NCBI RefSeq assembly: GCF_016902345.1
Contig: NZ_JACJLR010000009.1
Span: 23,425 to 87,424 of the forward strand
Source: Mediterraneibacter glycyrrhizinilyticus
Lineage (GTDB): Bacteria > Bacillota > Clostridia > Lachnospirales > Lachnospiraceae
DNA: 64,000 bases
Reading direction: 5' to 3'
Made by a program: the position numbers and the translations under genes. The notes under the pieces are model-generated. The model did no database searches. It was not told the DNA's origin and was given only the letters and a program-made list of their open reading frames with translations. This document shows positions 24,217 to 33,959 of this stretch, piece after piece; the stretch's first letter is position 1; each line of letters starts with the position of its first letter.

Positions 24217-25602
24217 ATGGATTTACCAATAGCATTTGAAGAAGAGATGATCTCCCTTTTAGGAGAGGAAGATTATAGGAAATATACAGATTGTTTTGAT
24301 GAGAGCAGGCATTACGGACTGCGGGTGAACACGGCAAAGATTTCTGTGGAAGAATTTCTGAAGATCGCTCCCTGGCCGCTAAGGCCCGTGCCCTGGATCC
24401 ACAACGGCTTCTACTATGACGGGGAGAAGGTCCAGCCTGCAAAGCATCCGTATTATTTTGCAGGGCTCTATTACCTTCAGGAACCCAGTGCCATGACGCC
24501 GGCGGACCGTCTGCCTGTGGAACCGGGGGACCGGGTACTGGACGTGTGCGCCGCGCCAGGAGGAAAGGCGACGGAGCTTGGGGCAAAACTTCAAGGGACG
24601 GGGGTACTGGCGGCAAATGACCTGAGCAGTTCCCGGGCGAAAGGTCTTCTGAAGAACCTGGAACTCTTCGGCATCGGAAATGTGCTTGTCTTAAGCGAGG
24701 AGCCGGGAAAACTGGTGCCGTATTTCCGGGAGTATTTTGATAAGATCCTGATCGATGCGCCCTGTTCCGGGGAGGGCATGTTCCGGAAAGACCGGAAGAT
24801 GGTCCGCGCCTGGGAGGAACATGGACCGGAATTTTTCTCAAAGATCCAGCGCAGCATCGTGACCCAGGCTGCCCAGATGCTCCGGCCGGGAGGCATGCTC
24901 CTGTACTCGACCTGTACCTTCTCGCCGCTTGAGAATGAACGGACAGTGGAATACCTCCTGGAACAGTATCCGGAGTTTGAGATCTGTGAGATGGAGGGAT
25001 ATGAAGGCTTCTCAGAGGGAATGCCGGAAGTGGCGGAAAAAAGAGATGAGAACCTGAAAAAGACGGTACGGATCTTTCCTCACCGGATGGAGGGCGAGGG
25101 GCATTTTATCGCGCTGTTAAGAAAAGGAGACGGCGTTCCGTCACACTATGCCCTGGGAAAGGGAAAAACAGGGAAGATCCCGGAGGAGCTGGATGCGTTC
25201 CTGAAGGGGGTGGACAGGCCTTTTGATCTGTCCAGGATTGAGATCCGGGGTGAGAAAGTCTATTACATGCCGGAAGGCGTCCCGGACCTGAAGGGCGTCC
25301 GGTTCTTAAGGACAGGCCTGCTCCTTGGAGAACTCAAGAAAAAACGGTTTGAGCCCAGCCAGGCACTTGCGATGAACCTGAAGAAGGAGGAGTACCGGTA
25401 TACACTGGACCTTCCCGCTTCCGACGAGCGGGTGATCCGCTATCTCAAAGGGGAGACTCTGGATGTAGAAGATCTTGCCGGCCCGAAGGAAAAGGGATGG
25501 TATCTGGTCTGTGTGGACGGGTATCCGCTGGGGTTTGGAAAACTGGGGAATCAGACCCTGAAGAATAAATATCTCCCGGGATGGCGGTGGATGTCACTGT
25601 GA
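24217..25602 (+). CDS. RsmF-like rRNA cytosine-C5 methyltransferase
   Basis: 461-residue NOL1/NOP2/Sun family enzyme that methylates cytosine C5 in rRNA. SAM motif VCAAPGGKATELGA (about 109-122), DAPCSGEGMF with one catalytic Cys and STCTFSPLENE with the other, then the C-terminal RsmF first domain and a PUA-like region. ATG follows TGGAGG. The next gene starts 22 bases before its stop, so coexpression is certain. Confidence 0.92.
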   Translation: MDLPIAFEEEMISLLGEEDYRKYTDCFDESRHYGLRVNTAKISVEEFLKIAPWPLRPVPWIHNGFYYDGEKVQPAKHPYYFAGLYYLQEPSAMTPADRLPVEPGDRVLDVCAAPGGKATELGAKLQGTGVLAANDLSSSRAKGLLKNLELFGIGNVLVLSEEPGKLVPYFREYFDKILIDAPCSGEGMFRKDRKMVRAWEEHGPEFFSKIQRSIVTQAAQMLRPGGMLLYSTCTFSPLENERTVEYLLEQYPEFEICEMEGYEGFSEGMPEVAEKRDENLKKTVRIFPHRMEGEGHFIALLRKGDGVPSHYALGKGKTGKIPEELDAFLKGVDRPFDLSRIEIRGEKVYYMPEGVPDLKGVRFLRTGLLLGELKKKRFEPSQALAMNLKKEEYRYTLDLPASDERVIRYLKGETLDVEDLAGPKEKGWYLVCVDGYPLGFGKLGNQTLKNKYLPGWRWMSL

Positions 25603-26306
25603 AGATCAGACTGGACAAATACCTCGCTGACATGGGGTACGGGACCCGCAGCGAAGTGAAAAAAGAGATCACAAGAGGAAATGTACAGATAAACGGCGTT
25701 CCTGTACGCAGACCGGAGACAAAGCTCGATACGGAGAAAGATGAAGTGACCTACCAGGGCAATTCGGCTGTCTATGAGGAATATGAGTATTATATGCTGA
25801 ACAAGCCTGCAGGCGTGGTCTCAGCTACTTTCGACCGGAAAGACCGGACTGTCCTGGATCTCATCGGGGAGCGGCAGAGAAAGGACCTGTTCCCTGTGGG
25901 ACGGCTGGACAAGGATACAGAAGGACTCCTGTTGATCACAAATGACGGGGAACTGGCGCACCGGCTGCTCTCGCCGAAGAAACATGTGGACAAGGTATAC
26001 TATGTAAAAGTGCAGGGACGGCTCACCGCAGAGGACGAAGAAAGGCTGGCGGAAGGGATCGACATCGGAGAGGCGAGACCTGCGCTCCCGGCAGGGCTTG
26101 CCATCCTGAAAAGCGGAGAAATCTCCGAGGCGGAAATTACCATACAGGAAGGAAAGTTCCACCAGGTGAAGAGGATGTTCCATGCGCTTGGCAAAGAGGT
26201 CCTGTATTTAAAAAGGCTGCGCATGGGGACTCTTGTGCTGGACGAAGGCCTGAAACCGGGGCAGTACAGAAGACTGACGGAGAAAGAAAGAGAAGGATTA
26301 TGCTGA
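25581..26306 (+). CDS. RsuA-family pseudouridine synthase
   Basis: 241-residue enzyme with an N-terminal S4 RNA-binding domain (IRLDKYLADMGYGTRSEVKK) and the catalytic domain with the Asp motif GRLDKDTEGLLLITNDG. It probably modifies U516 of 16S rRNA or a 23S site; the exact target cannot be assigned from sequence. The first ATG lies within the preceding gene; a GTG at 25599 would remove six residues. Overlaps the HAD gene by seven bases. Confidence 0.92.
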   Translation: MAVDVTVKIRLDKYLADMGYGTRSEVKKEITRGNVQINGVPVRRPETKLDTEKDEVTYQGNSAVYEEYEYYMLNKPAGVVSATFDRKDRTVLDLIGERQRKDLFPVGRLDKDTEGLLLITNDGELAHRLLSPKKHVDKVYYVKVQGRLTAEDEERLAEGIDIGEARPALPAGLAILKSGEISEAEITIQEGKFHQVKRMFHALGKEVLYLKRLRMGTLVLDEGLKPGQYRRLTEKEREGLC

Positions 26307-26983
26307 GAGGAAAGAAAGCAGTAATATTTGATATGGACGGCTCTCTGGTGGATTCCATGTGGATCTGGCCGGAAGTGGACCGCATCTATATGGAGAAATA
26401 CGGGCTAAAGCAGCCGGCGGATTTCCACAAGGCGATCGAGGGAAAGAGCTATACTGAGACGGCGCAGTATTTTGTGGATACGTTCCATGATCTGCACCGG
26501 AGTGTGGATCAGGTCAAGGAAGAGTGGAAGGAGATGACCATGGAACTCTACTCTACAAAGGTTCTCCCGAAACCTGGGGCAGTGGACTTTTTAAAGGCGA
26601 TGCGGCAGAAAGGCGTGCTTCTCGGGATCGCTACCAGCAATGACCGCGTTCTCGCAGAGGCTGCCCTGAAGGCTCAGGGGATCTTCGGATATTTTGACTC
26701 TGTGCGGACTTCCTGTGAAGTGGCTGCGGGAAAACCGGCACCGGATGTTTATCTGAAAGTTGCGGAGGACTTAAGCGTCAGTCCGTCGTCCTGCCTTGTG
26801 TTTGAGGATGTACCCAACGGGATCCTTGCAGGGAAGAATGCCGGGATGGAAGTGTGTGCCGTGGATGATGCGTTTTCCAGGCCGGACGAGCAGGAAAAGA
26901 AACGGCTGGCGGATTATTTCATACACGATTTTTATGAGATCAGAGACAATACCTATGAAAGGTGCGGACAGAATGGAAAATAG
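26300..26983 (+). CDS. HAD-IA family hydrolase (beta-phosphoglucomutase-like)
   Basis: 227-residue haloacid dehalogenase phosphatase. Motif I FDMDGSLVDS with the nucleophile Asp, motif II IATSN, motif III Lys in AAGKPAPDVY, and motif IV VFEDVPNGI are all intact. A helical cap inserted after motif I places it with phosphatases or phosphomutases on small sugar phosphates. Substrate unknown. It ends 11 bases inside the YgiQ-like gene. Confidence 0.88.
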   Translation: MLRGKKAVIFDMDGSLVDSMWIWPEVDRIYMEKYGLKQPADFHKAIEGKSYTETAQYFVDTFHDLHRSVDQVKEEWKEMTMELYSTKVLPKPGAVDFLKAMRQKGVLLGIATSNDRVLAEAALKAQGIFGYFDSVRTSCEVAAGKPAPDVYLKVAEDLSVSPSSCLVFEDVPNGILAGKNAGMEVCAVDDAFSRPDEQEKKRLADYFIHDFYEIRDNTYERCGQNGK

Positions 26984-28898
26984 ATTCTTGCCAGTGTGCA
27001 GAGAGGATATGGAAGAACGTGGATGGGACAGGGTGGATTTTGCCTATGTGATCGGGGATGCCTATGTGGACCATCCTTCTTTCGGGCATGCCATCATAAG
27101 CCGTCTTTTAGAGACAAAGGGGTACCGGGTCGGGATCATCTCCCAGCCGGACTGGAAAGATCCGGAAAGCATCGCCATATATGGCGAACCCAGGCTTGCC
27201 TTTCTCGTCTCAGCGGGAAATATGGACTCCATGGTGAACCATTATTCTGTCTCTAAGAAAAGGAGAAAGACGGATGCCTACACACCCGGCGGCGTGATGG
27301 GAAAACGTCCGGATCATGCCTGCACGGTCTATGGTAATCTGATCCGGCACACCTATAAGAAGACGCCAGTGATCCTGGGCGGGATCGAGGCAAGCCTGCG
27401 GCGCCTGGCGCATTACGACTACTGGTCCGACCGGCTCAAACGGTCTGTGCTTCTGGACTCCGGCGCAGATATCATTTCCTATGGAATGGGAGAGCGTTCC
27501 ATTGTGGAGATCGCAGAGGCGCTGGATGCGGGGATTCCTGTGGAAGAGCTGAGTTACATCGACGGTACTGCTGTGAAAGCACGTTCTCTGGACAGTGTGT
27601 ATGACGCTGAACTGCTCCCCTCTTTTGACAGACTCAGAGAAGACAAACGTGAGTATGCGAAAAGCTTCTATACCCAGTATCTGAACACGGATCCGTTTAC
27701 GGCAAAACGTCTTGTTGAGCCCTACTCAGACCGCTTATATGTGATACAGAACCCTCCGGCGAAACCACTCTCAGAGGCGGAGATGGACGACGTCTACGGG
27801 CTTCCCTATATGCGGACCTATCATCCTTCCTATGAAGAGGCGGGCGGCGTGCCGGCGACCTCTGAGATCCGGTTCAGCCTGACCAGCAGCCGGGGCTGTT
27901 TCGGTGGATGCAGCTTCTGCGCGCTGACCTTCCACCAGGGGCGGATCGTACAGGTAAGAAGCCACGATTCCCTCCTGAAAGAAGCAGAGGCGATCACCGG
28001 GGAAAAGGATTTCAAGGGCTATATCCACGACGTGGGAGGTCCCACTGCAAACTTCCGTCATCCCTCCTGTGAAAAACAGATGGAGCACGGCGTATGCAGG
28101 AACCGGCAGTGCCTTTTCCCGACACCCTGTCCGAACCTGGATGCGGATCACAGCGATTATGTAAAACTCCTGAAAAAGCTGAGGGAGATCCCCAAGGTAA
28201 AGAAGGTGTTCATACGCTCCGGGATCCGGTTTGACTATCTCCTTGCGGATAAGAAGAAGGAGTTTCTTCGTGAACTCTGCGAATATCATGTCAGCGGCCA
28301 GCTGAAAGTGGCGCCGGAACACGTGGCGGCGCCGGTGTTATCCCTGATGGGAAAACCGGAACATAGTGTATATGAAGAGTTTACACGGCAGTTTGATAAG
28401 ATGAACCAGAGGATCGGGAAAAAGCAGTATCTGGTCCCATATCTGATGTCATCCCATCCGGGATCCGGACTGAAAGAGGCTGTGGAACTGGCGGAGTACT
28501 GCCGGGATCTGGGCTATATGCCGGAGCAGGTGCAGGATTTTTATCCCACTCCGTCTACTCTGTCAACATGCATGTATTATACCGGGCTTGACCCGAGAAA
28601 TATGAAACCGGTCTATGTGCCGAAAAATCCCCATGAGAAGGCGATGCAGAGAGCATTGATCCAGTACAGGAATCCGGCGCTTTACGATCTGGTATACGAG
28701 GCGCTTCAGAAAGCGGGAAGACAGGATCTGATCGGATACGGCCCGAAATGCCTGATCCGTCCCCGGAGGGACAATAATGGCCAGGGAAGAACGGATTGGG
28801 GAAACCGGGGAAAGAAAAAGGGAGACCGGTCCGGGAACGGCGGGACAAACAGACGGAAAAAGAAGAAGACGATCCGGAACGTTCACAGAAAAAAATGA
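26973..28898 (+). CDS. YgiQ family radical SAM protein
   Basis: 641-residue protein. The YgiQ N-terminal domain opens FLPVCREDMEERGWDRVDF, and the radical SAM cluster motif is RGCFGGCSFCAL (CxxxCxxC). The C-terminus ends in a Gly/Lys/Arg-rich tail typical of the family. ATG 26973 was chosen because the alignment starts there and AGGTG lies nine bases upstream; the frame is open much further. The reaction of the family is not established. It belongs to a run of overlapping genes from 24217. Confidence 0.9.
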   Translation: MENRFLPVCREDMEERGWDRVDFAYVIGDAYVDHPSFGHAIISRLLETKGYRVGIISQPDWKDPESIAIYGEPRLAFLVSAGNMDSMVNHYSVSKKRRKTDAYTPGGVMGKRPDHACTVYGNLIRHTYKKTPVILGGIEASLRRLAHYDYWSDRLKRSVLLDSGADIISYGMGERSIVEIAEALDAGIPVEELSYIDGTAVKARSLDSVYDAELLPSFDRLREDKREYAKSFYTQYLNTDPFTAKRLVEPYSDRLYVIQNPPAKPLSEAEMDDVYGLPYMRTYHPSYEEAGGVPATSEIRFSLTSSRGCFGGCSFCALTFHQGRIVQVRSHDSLLKEAEAITGEKDFKGYIHDVGGPTANFRHPSCEKQMEHGVCRNRQCLFPTPCPNLDADHSDYVKLLKKLREIPKVKKVFIRSGIRFDYLLADKKKEFLRELCEYHVSGQLKVAPEHVAAPVLSLMGKPEHSVYEEFTRQFDKMNQRIGKKQYLVPYLMSSHPGSGLKEAVELAEYCRDLGYMPEQVQDFYPTPSTLSTCMYYTGLDPRNMKPVYVPKNPHEKAMQRALIQYRNPALYDLVYEALQKAGRQDLIGYGPKCLIRPRRDNNGQGRTDWGNRGKKKGDRSGNGGTNRRKKKKTIRNVHRKK

Positions 28899-28953
28899 CG
28901 GAAAAAGTAAAGGATGAACAAGTACCGGATCAGAGAAAGGGGAGATGCCAGAA

Positions 28954-29718
28954 ATGAAGATTGCAGTTGTGACCGGAGCTTCCTCCGGGATGGGGAGAGA
29001 ATTCGTACTGCAGCTCGGGTACTTTTATAAAAATCTGGATGAGATCTGGGTGATCGCACGGCGTCGGGAACGGCTGGTGGAGCTTGCCGAAAAGAGCAGG
29101 GTGCCTCTTAAGATCTTTGACGGAGATCTCCAGAAGAAAAAAGTGTACAAAAAGCTCTGCGAGGCGCTGAAAGAAGAACAGCCGGATATCCGTATGCTGG
29201 TCAACAGCGCAGGTTTTGGCAAATCAGGAGCGGTGACAGAACTCGCAAAAGAAGAGTTCCGCGCACAGCCGGATATGGTGGATCTAAACTGCCGTGCCCT
29301 CACAAGGATGACGCTTTTGTGTCTTCCATATATGAAAAAGGGAAGCCGGATCGTGAACCTTGCTTCTGCGGCGGCATTTTGTCCTCAGCCTCTTTTTGCA
29401 GTCTATGCGGCCACGAAATCCTATGTGCTCAGTTTTTCCAGGGCGCTGGGAGCAGAGCTGGCATACAGGGGGATCCGGGTGACGGCCGTATGTCCGGGTC
29501 CGGTCGATACAGAATTTTTCGACGTGAGCGGAAAGCTGGAAAATCCCCTGAAGAAACTGACCATGGCGCAGGCGCCGAAAGTTGTCCACCGGGCGCTGAA
29601 GGACAGCCGTGCGGGAAAAGCGGTCTCAATTTACGGTGTTCCCATGAAGGCGGCATATCTGGGGGCGAAACTGGTTCCACATGGGCCGATCATCAGATCG
29701 CTGTACAGAGAGAGATAA
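28954..29718 (+). CDS. SDR family oxidoreductase
   Basis: 254-residue short-chain dehydrogenase/reductase. Cofactor motif TGASSGMG near the N-terminus, NSAG (in LVNSAGFG), active-site Ser in NLASAAAF and YAATK with the catalytic Tyr and Lys. An ATG at 28945 touches the ribosome binding site AAAGGGGAG, so the ATG nine bases later is the better start. Substrate cannot be inferred; the group is often annotated as a general reductase. Confidence 0.88.
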   Translation: MKIAVVTGASSGMGREFVLQLGYFYKNLDEIWVIARRRERLVELAEKSRVPLKIFDGDLQKKKVYKKLCEALKEEQPDIRMLVNSAGFGKSGAVTELAKEEFRAQPDMVDLNCRALTRMTLLCLPYMKKGSRIVNLASAAAFCPQPLFAVYAATKSYVLSFSRALGAELAYRGIRVTAVCPGPVDTEFFDVSGKLENPLKKLTMAQAPKVVHRALKDSRAGKAVSIYGVPMKAAYLGAKLVPHGPIIRSLYRER

Positions 29719-29779
29719 TAAATTGATGTACAGAGGAAGCGAATCAAAAAGAAAGAAACATCAGAGGAAAAAAGATACG

Positions 29780-30367
29780 ATGAGAAAGATAGAAAAAGGA
29801 AATCCGGGATACCTGGATCAGATAAAAAAAGGAGAGATCATCCGGACAACCGTATGTTTTGTGATAGCGGCTGTCCTTCTGTGTGCTGGATACGACTGGG
29901 TGCATACGGTCCTGAACCTGCTCTCAGCTGCTGCAGTTCTGGTATGTATCCCTGCGATAATGGTTCTGCTGGATGTGATCGCGCACAGTTCCTGGTCTTC
30001 TATTGACCAGGATAAGGCGAAGGAGATCGCATCAAAAACAGATCTTCTCACAGCCTGTTATGATGTCCTTATCGGGGAGGGAAAACAGAAAACTCCTGTG
30101 GACTGCATTGTGATCTCAGTACATAATGTTTTCGTCTATACGCATTATGAAAAGGCCGACACAGAGGAATTATCCGGACAGATCCGGAGTATCCTGGAAC
30201 AGAACGGATATACCGGGATCCCGGTAAAAGTCCTGGACAGGTATACCCCCTTCCTCGCCCGCGTGGAGGGACTGAACAACATTGCAGCGGTGGAGAGAGA
30301 AGACACGAAAGAGAGAGAAGAGGAGATTCGCAGGATCTTCCTTGATATGCAGAAATCTGAGAGATAG
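29780..30367 (+). CDS. Hypothetical protein with two membrane helices
   Basis: 195-residue protein with two hydrophobic segments near residues 24-40 and 47-65, then a soluble C-terminal domain that ends in a charged helix. The start at 29780 follows AGAGGAAAA; the frame is open upstream into the SDR gene but with basic, atypical sequence. No family recognised. It sits in the operon between the SDR gene and the RluA-like gene. Confidence 0.72.
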   Translation: MRKIEKGNPGYLDQIKKGEIIRTTVCFVIAAVLLCAGYDWVHTVLNLLSAAAVLVCIPAIMVLLDVIAHSSWSSIDQDKAKEIASKTDLLTACYDVLIGEGKQKTPVDCIVISVHNVFVYTHYEKADTEELSGQIRSILEQNGYTGIPVKVLDRYTPFLARVEGLNNIAAVEREDTKEREEEIRRIFLDMQKSER

Positions 30368-30388
30368 AAACAGGACGGGATACGTAAA

Positions 30389-31429
30389 ATGAGAGAGATC
30401 AGGATCCGGGGAAACGAATCCGGCCAGCGGCTGGACAAATTCCTGGCAAAGTATATGGGACTTGCACCGAAGAGCTTCTTCTACAAAATGATGAGGAAGA
30501 AGAATATCACGCTGAATGGGAAAAAGGCACAGGGAAACGAACAGCTGAAAAACGGCGATGTGGTGAAACTCTTTCTTTCGGATGAGACGATCGAGAAGTT
30601 CACGGAAAAGCAGAGTGCTGTTAAGAGAGGGACGTTTAAAAAGGAAAAACTGGATATCCTGTATGAAGATGAACAGGTGCTGCTCCTCAATAAGCCGGCG
30701 GGCATGCTCTCTCAGAAGGCAAAGCCTTCTGACTGGTCTCTGGTGGAATACCTAACCGCCTACATGCTTGACTCCGGGCAGATCACGGAGGAAGATCTTA
30801 AGACCTTCCGGCCTTCTGTGTGCAACCGCCTTGACCGGAATACAAGCGGTATCGTTGCGGCGGGCAAGACGCTGGCAGCTCTGCAGGAGTTAAGCCAGAT
30901 GTTTCGGGAACGGACAGTGCGAAAGTATTATCTCTGTCTGGTACATGGGACCGTTACCGGTGAGCGGAGAATAAAGGGGATCCTTACGAAGGACGAGAAG
31001 ACGAACCGTGTGACCGTCGTAAGGGACGGATCTGGGGAGGCGTCCCTCTCTGCAGACATTCCGGGAGAAACTACCTCCGCAGAGAGACTTTTCGGGGAGG
31101 GGCATTTCATTGAGACAAAATACCGTGCCCTTCAATCAGCGAAAGACGTCACCCTCCTTGAAGTTCATCTGATCACGGGAAAAACGCATCAGATCCGTGC
31201 TCACCTGGCTTCAGAAGGCCATCCCATCATCGGGGATTACAAATATGGAATCCGTACTGTAAATGACAGATTTCAGAAGAAATACGGTCTGGCCTCCCAG
31301 CTCCTCCATTCATACCGGCTCTGTTTTCCGGAGTGTGACGGTAAACTGACAGCGCTTTCCGGAAAAGAGATCAAGGCGCCGGTCCCGGAGCTTTTTCGCA
31401 AGATATGTAAAGACAGCGGGGTGATGTGA
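30389..31429 (+). CDS. RluA-family pseudouridine synthase
   Basis: 346-residue enzyme. N-terminal S4 domain (QRLDKFLAKYMGLAPKSF), then the catalytic domain with VCNRLDRNTSGIV carrying the active-site Asp, the LVHGTV segment and the KTHQIRAHLA motif. Members modify several uridines of 23S rRNA. The next gene, recU, begins one base after the stop codon. Confidence 0.92.
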   Translation: MREIRIRGNESGQRLDKFLAKYMGLAPKSFFYKMMRKKNITLNGKKAQGNEQLKNGDVVKLFLSDETIEKFTEKQSAVKRGTFKKEKLDILYEDEQVLLLNKPAGMLSQKAKPSDWSLVEYLTAYMLDSGQITEEDLKTFRPSVCNRLDRNTSGIVAAGKTLAALQELSQMFRERTVRKYYLCLVHGTVTGERRIKGILTKDEKTNRVTVVRDGSGEASLSADIPGETTSAERLFGEGHFIETKYRALQSAKDVTLLEVHLITGKTHQIRAHLASEGHPIIGDYKYGIRTVNDRFQKKYGLASQLLHSYRLCFPECDGKLTALSGKEIKAPVPELFRKICKDSGVM

Positions 31430-31430
31430 G

Positions 31431-31964
31431 ATGGCCACATGGAATTCAAGAGGACTTCGGGGCTCTACGCTGGAAGATCTGGTGAACCGGACCAATGAAC
31501 GGTATGGCGAGCTGGGGCTGGCGCTGATCCAGAAGATCCCCACCCCGATTACCCCTGTACGGATCGACAAGGAACACAGACATATCACTCTTGCCTATTT
31601 TGACAAGATCAGTACCGTGGACTATATCGGAGCCGTCCAGGGAATCCCGGTATGTTTTGACGCAAAGGAGTGCAGCTCTGACACGTTTCCTCTTCAGAAT
31701 GTACATGAGCATCAGATGGATTTTATGGAGAAATTTGAGCAACAGGGAGGGATCTCTTTTCTGTTGATCTATTACAGCACCAGAAATGAACTGTACTATA
31801 TGAGATTCGCGCAGATCAAAAGATTCTGGGACAGGGCAGCACAGGGCGGACGTAAGAGCTTCCGGCTGGAAGAACTGGATGCGGGATGGTTCATGGAACT
31901 GAAAAACGGATGTTTTGTGCCCTATCTGGACTGTATCCAGAAGGATTTGGACCTGAGGGATTGA
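31431..31964 (+). CDS. recU: Holliday junction resolvase RecU
   Basis: 177-residue Gram-positive resolvase. The N-terminal WNSRGLRGSTLEDLVNRTNE and the acidic catalytic residues in STVDYIG and CFDAKE (metal-dependent endonuclease core) are conserved, with the stalk region between. It completes Holliday junction processing together with ruvAB and recG, also in this window. The stop codon lies inside the -35 box of the his promoter. Slightly shorter than Bacillus RecU because the N-terminal tail is missing. Confidence 0.93.
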   Translation: MATWNSRGLRGSTLEDLVNRTNERYGELGLALIQKIPTPITPVRIDKEHRHITLAYFDKISTVDYIGAVQGIPVCFDAKECSSDTFPLQNVHEHQMDFMEKFEQQGGISFLLIYYSTRNELYYMRFAQIKRFWDRAAQGGRKSFRLEELDAGWFMELKNGCFVPYLDCIQKDLDLRD

Positions 31965-31990
31965 CAGACTGACACTAAATTCGATATAAT
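31961..31990 (+). promoter_or_regulatory. Strong sigma-A promoter for the his operon
   Basis: Consensus -35 TTGACA, 18-base spacer, consensus -10 TATAAT. The -35 overlaps the recU stop codon, so the his operon has its own promoter with a leader of about 45 bases. Confidence 0.85.
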
Positions 31991-32001
31991 AGCAAAAGGT
32001 T

Positions 32002-32023
32002 TTTAACGTGGTAGCACGCTAAA
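32002..32023 (+). promoter_or_regulatory. Inverted repeat in the his leader
   Basis: TTTAACGTG and CACGCTAAA form a 9-base palindrome with one mismatch around GTAG, beginning about 12 bases downstream of the -10 box. It could be an operator or a small leader hairpin. It does not show the layout of a T-box. Confidence 0.4.
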
Positions 32024-32040
32024 GTGAAAGGGGACTGTAT

Positions 32041-33294
32041 ATGGAACAAAAACTACATACTCCGGAGGGAGTAAGGGATATTTACAACAGAGAATGCGAG
32101 ACAAAACTTACATTGCAGAAAAAACTGGAGACTGTGCTCCATCTGTACGGATATCAGGATATACAGACACCGACATTTGAATACGACGATGTGTTCCGCA
32201 AGGAGATCGGCTCCACTTCCACAAAGGAACTGTACCGTTTCTTTGACCGGGAGGGAAATATCCTGGCACTGCGCCCGGATATCACTCCTTCCGTCGCCAG
32301 GGCGGCAGCAACGCTGTTTGAAGGCGAGGAGCTGCCGATCCGGCTCTGCTATGTGGGGAACACCTTTATCAATCATTCCAGTTACCAGGGACGTCTCAAA
32401 GAGAATACGCAGATGGGAGCAGAGCTGATCGGTCTGGATTCCGTTGAGGCGGATGCGGAGATGCTCGCTATGGTGGTTGACGGAATGAAGAAGACAGGGC
32501 TTACGGAATTTCAGGTTAATATCGGACATGTTGACTTTATCCAGAGCCTTCTGGAAGCGACCGGGCTGGAAGAGGAAGAGAAGGACGAGATCCGGGAGCT
32601 CATTGCTAACAGAAATTATTTCGGGGTTGAGGAAATCCTGGATAACCGCAGTGTCAGAGGAAGTGTGAAAGAAGCATTCCGCATTCTCCCCGAGCTGGTA
32701 GGCGGTCAGGAAATTCTGGAACGGGCAGCAAGGATCGCACCGACGGTCAATGCCCGCCTTGCGCTCACGAGGCTCCAGCAGATCTACCGCCTGCTCATGA
32801 TCTACAAAGCGGAGGAGCATATTACTTTTGACCTGAGTATGAGCGGAAGCTACGGATACTATACAGGGATCATCTTCCGTGCCTATACATACGGGACCGG
32901 AGATGCAGTCGTCCGGGGAGGAAGATATGACCATCTGCTCGGGAAATTCGGGAAGAACACTCCTTCTATTGGATTTGCAATCATAGTGGATGAACTGATG
33001 AGTGCGCTGAACCGGCAGAAGATCGCAGTGGAAACTTCCCACAGAAACCTTCTGGTCTATACAGAAGAGACCCAGCGGTGGGCGATCTTCCTTGCAAGAG
33101 ATTTCCGGGAAAAAGGGAAAAATATCGAGATGCTCAAAAGAGAGCAGGAAGACCGGCGGGAGAAATACGAGAAGTACGGAAAACGCAGCGGCATCATCAG
33201 TATGCTCTATCTCAGGGACGATTTTAAGATCGAGATGGTGAATCTCCGCACCGGCGAAGAGAAGATCATAGATGCAAAAAAGAAGCGGAGATAA
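32041..33294 (+). CDS. hisZ: ATP phosphoribosyltransferase regulatory subunit HisZ
   Basis: 417-residue paralogue of histidyl-tRNA synthetase that forms the active complex with short HisG and gives feedback control by histidine. Class II synthetase-like motifs are seen (TPTFEYDDVF, RPDITPSVARAAAT, GGRYDHLLGKFG), but it lacks a tRNA-binding role. First gene of the operon, starting after AAAGGGG. hisG follows after 15 bases. Confidence 0.95.
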   Translation: MEQKLHTPEGVRDIYNRECETKLTLQKKLETVLHLYGYQDIQTPTFEYDDVFRKEIGSTSTKELYRFFDREGNILALRPDITPSVARAAATLFEGEELPIRLCYVGNTFINHSSYQGRLKENTQMGAELIGLDSVEADAEMLAMVVDGMKKTGLTEFQVNIGHVDFIQSLLEATGLEEEEKDEIRELIANRNYFGVEEILDNRSVRGSVKEAFRILPELVGGQEILERAARIAPTVNARLALTRLQQIYRLLMIYKAEEHITFDLSMSGSYGYYTGIIFRAYTYGTGDAVVRGGRYDHLLGKFGKNTPSIGFAIIVDELMSALNRQKIAVETSHRNLLVYTEETQRWAIFLARDFREKGKNIEMLKREQEDRREKYEKYGKRSGIISMLYLRDDFKIEMVNLRTGEEKIIDAKKKRR

Positions 33295-33309
33295 AGGAGC
33301 GTAAACGGT

Positions 33310-33954
33310 ATGAGATATCTGACATTTGCCCTGACAAAGGGGCGTCTCGCCAGCAAGACGCTTGATATGCTGGAACAGCTGGGGATCACCTGCGATGAGA
33401 TGAAAGACAAGGAGTCGAGAAAACTGATTTTTGTGAATGAAGATCTGAAGCTCAAATTTTTCCTTGCAAAGGGACCGGATGTGCCGACTTATGTGGAGTA
33501 CGGCGCGGCGGATATCGGTGTCGTGGGGAAGGATACGATCATCGAGGAAGGCAGGAAAGTTCACGAAGTGCTGGACTTAGGCTTCGGCAAGTGCAGGATG
33601 TGTGTGTGCGGCTATGAAACGGCTGCTGAGTGGCTGAAGCACCACGAACTGATTCGTGTGGCAACAAAGTATCCAAACATCGCAAAAGATTACTTCTATA
33701 ATAAAAAACATCAGACTGTGGAGATCATCAAAATGAATGGGTCCATTGAGCTGGCGCCCATAGTAGGGCTGTCAGAAGTGATCGTGGATATCGTTGAGAC
33801 CGGATCTACGCTGAAGGAGAACGGTCTTGTCGTCCTGGAGGAAGTGTGCCCGCTGTCCGCGCGCATGATCGTCAATCCGGTCAGCATGAGGATGGAGAAC
33901 GACAGGATCCGGGAGCTGATCAACAATCTGAGAAATCTGGTCAGGGAGGGCTAG
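33310..33954 (+). CDS. hisG: ATP phosphoribosyltransferase, short form HisG
   Basis: 214-residue catalytic subunit for the first step of histidine synthesis (ATP + PRPP to phosphoribosyl-ATP). It starts FALTKGRLASK, and has the PRPP-binding loop DIVETGSTLKENGL near residue 160. The absence of the C-terminal regulatory domain marks the short form that needs HisZ, which is encoded directly upstream. Confidence 0.96.
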   Translation: MRYLTFALTKGRLASKTLDMLEQLGITCDEMKDKESRKLIFVNEDLKLKFFLAKGPDVPTYVEYGAADIGVVGKDTIIEEGRKVHEVLDLGFGKCRMCVCGYETAAEWLKHHELIRVATKYPNIAKDYFYNKKHQTVEIIKMNGSIELAPIVGLSEVIVDIVETGSTLKENGLVVLEEVCPLSARMIVNPVSMRMENDRIRELINNLRNLVREG

Positions 33955-33959
33955 AAACT

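Noticed and set aside
31991..32040. T-box riboswitch before hisZ (GTGGTAGCACG looks partly like an antiterminator)
   Set aside because: The leader is only about 45 bases, lacks a specifier stem and terminator, and the bases fit a simple palindrome better.
32053..33564. Open frame of 503 codons on the minus strand opposite hisZ and hisG
   Set aside because: It lies fully antisense to clear his genes, has Cys/His/Arg-rich low-quality composition and no ribosome binding site.
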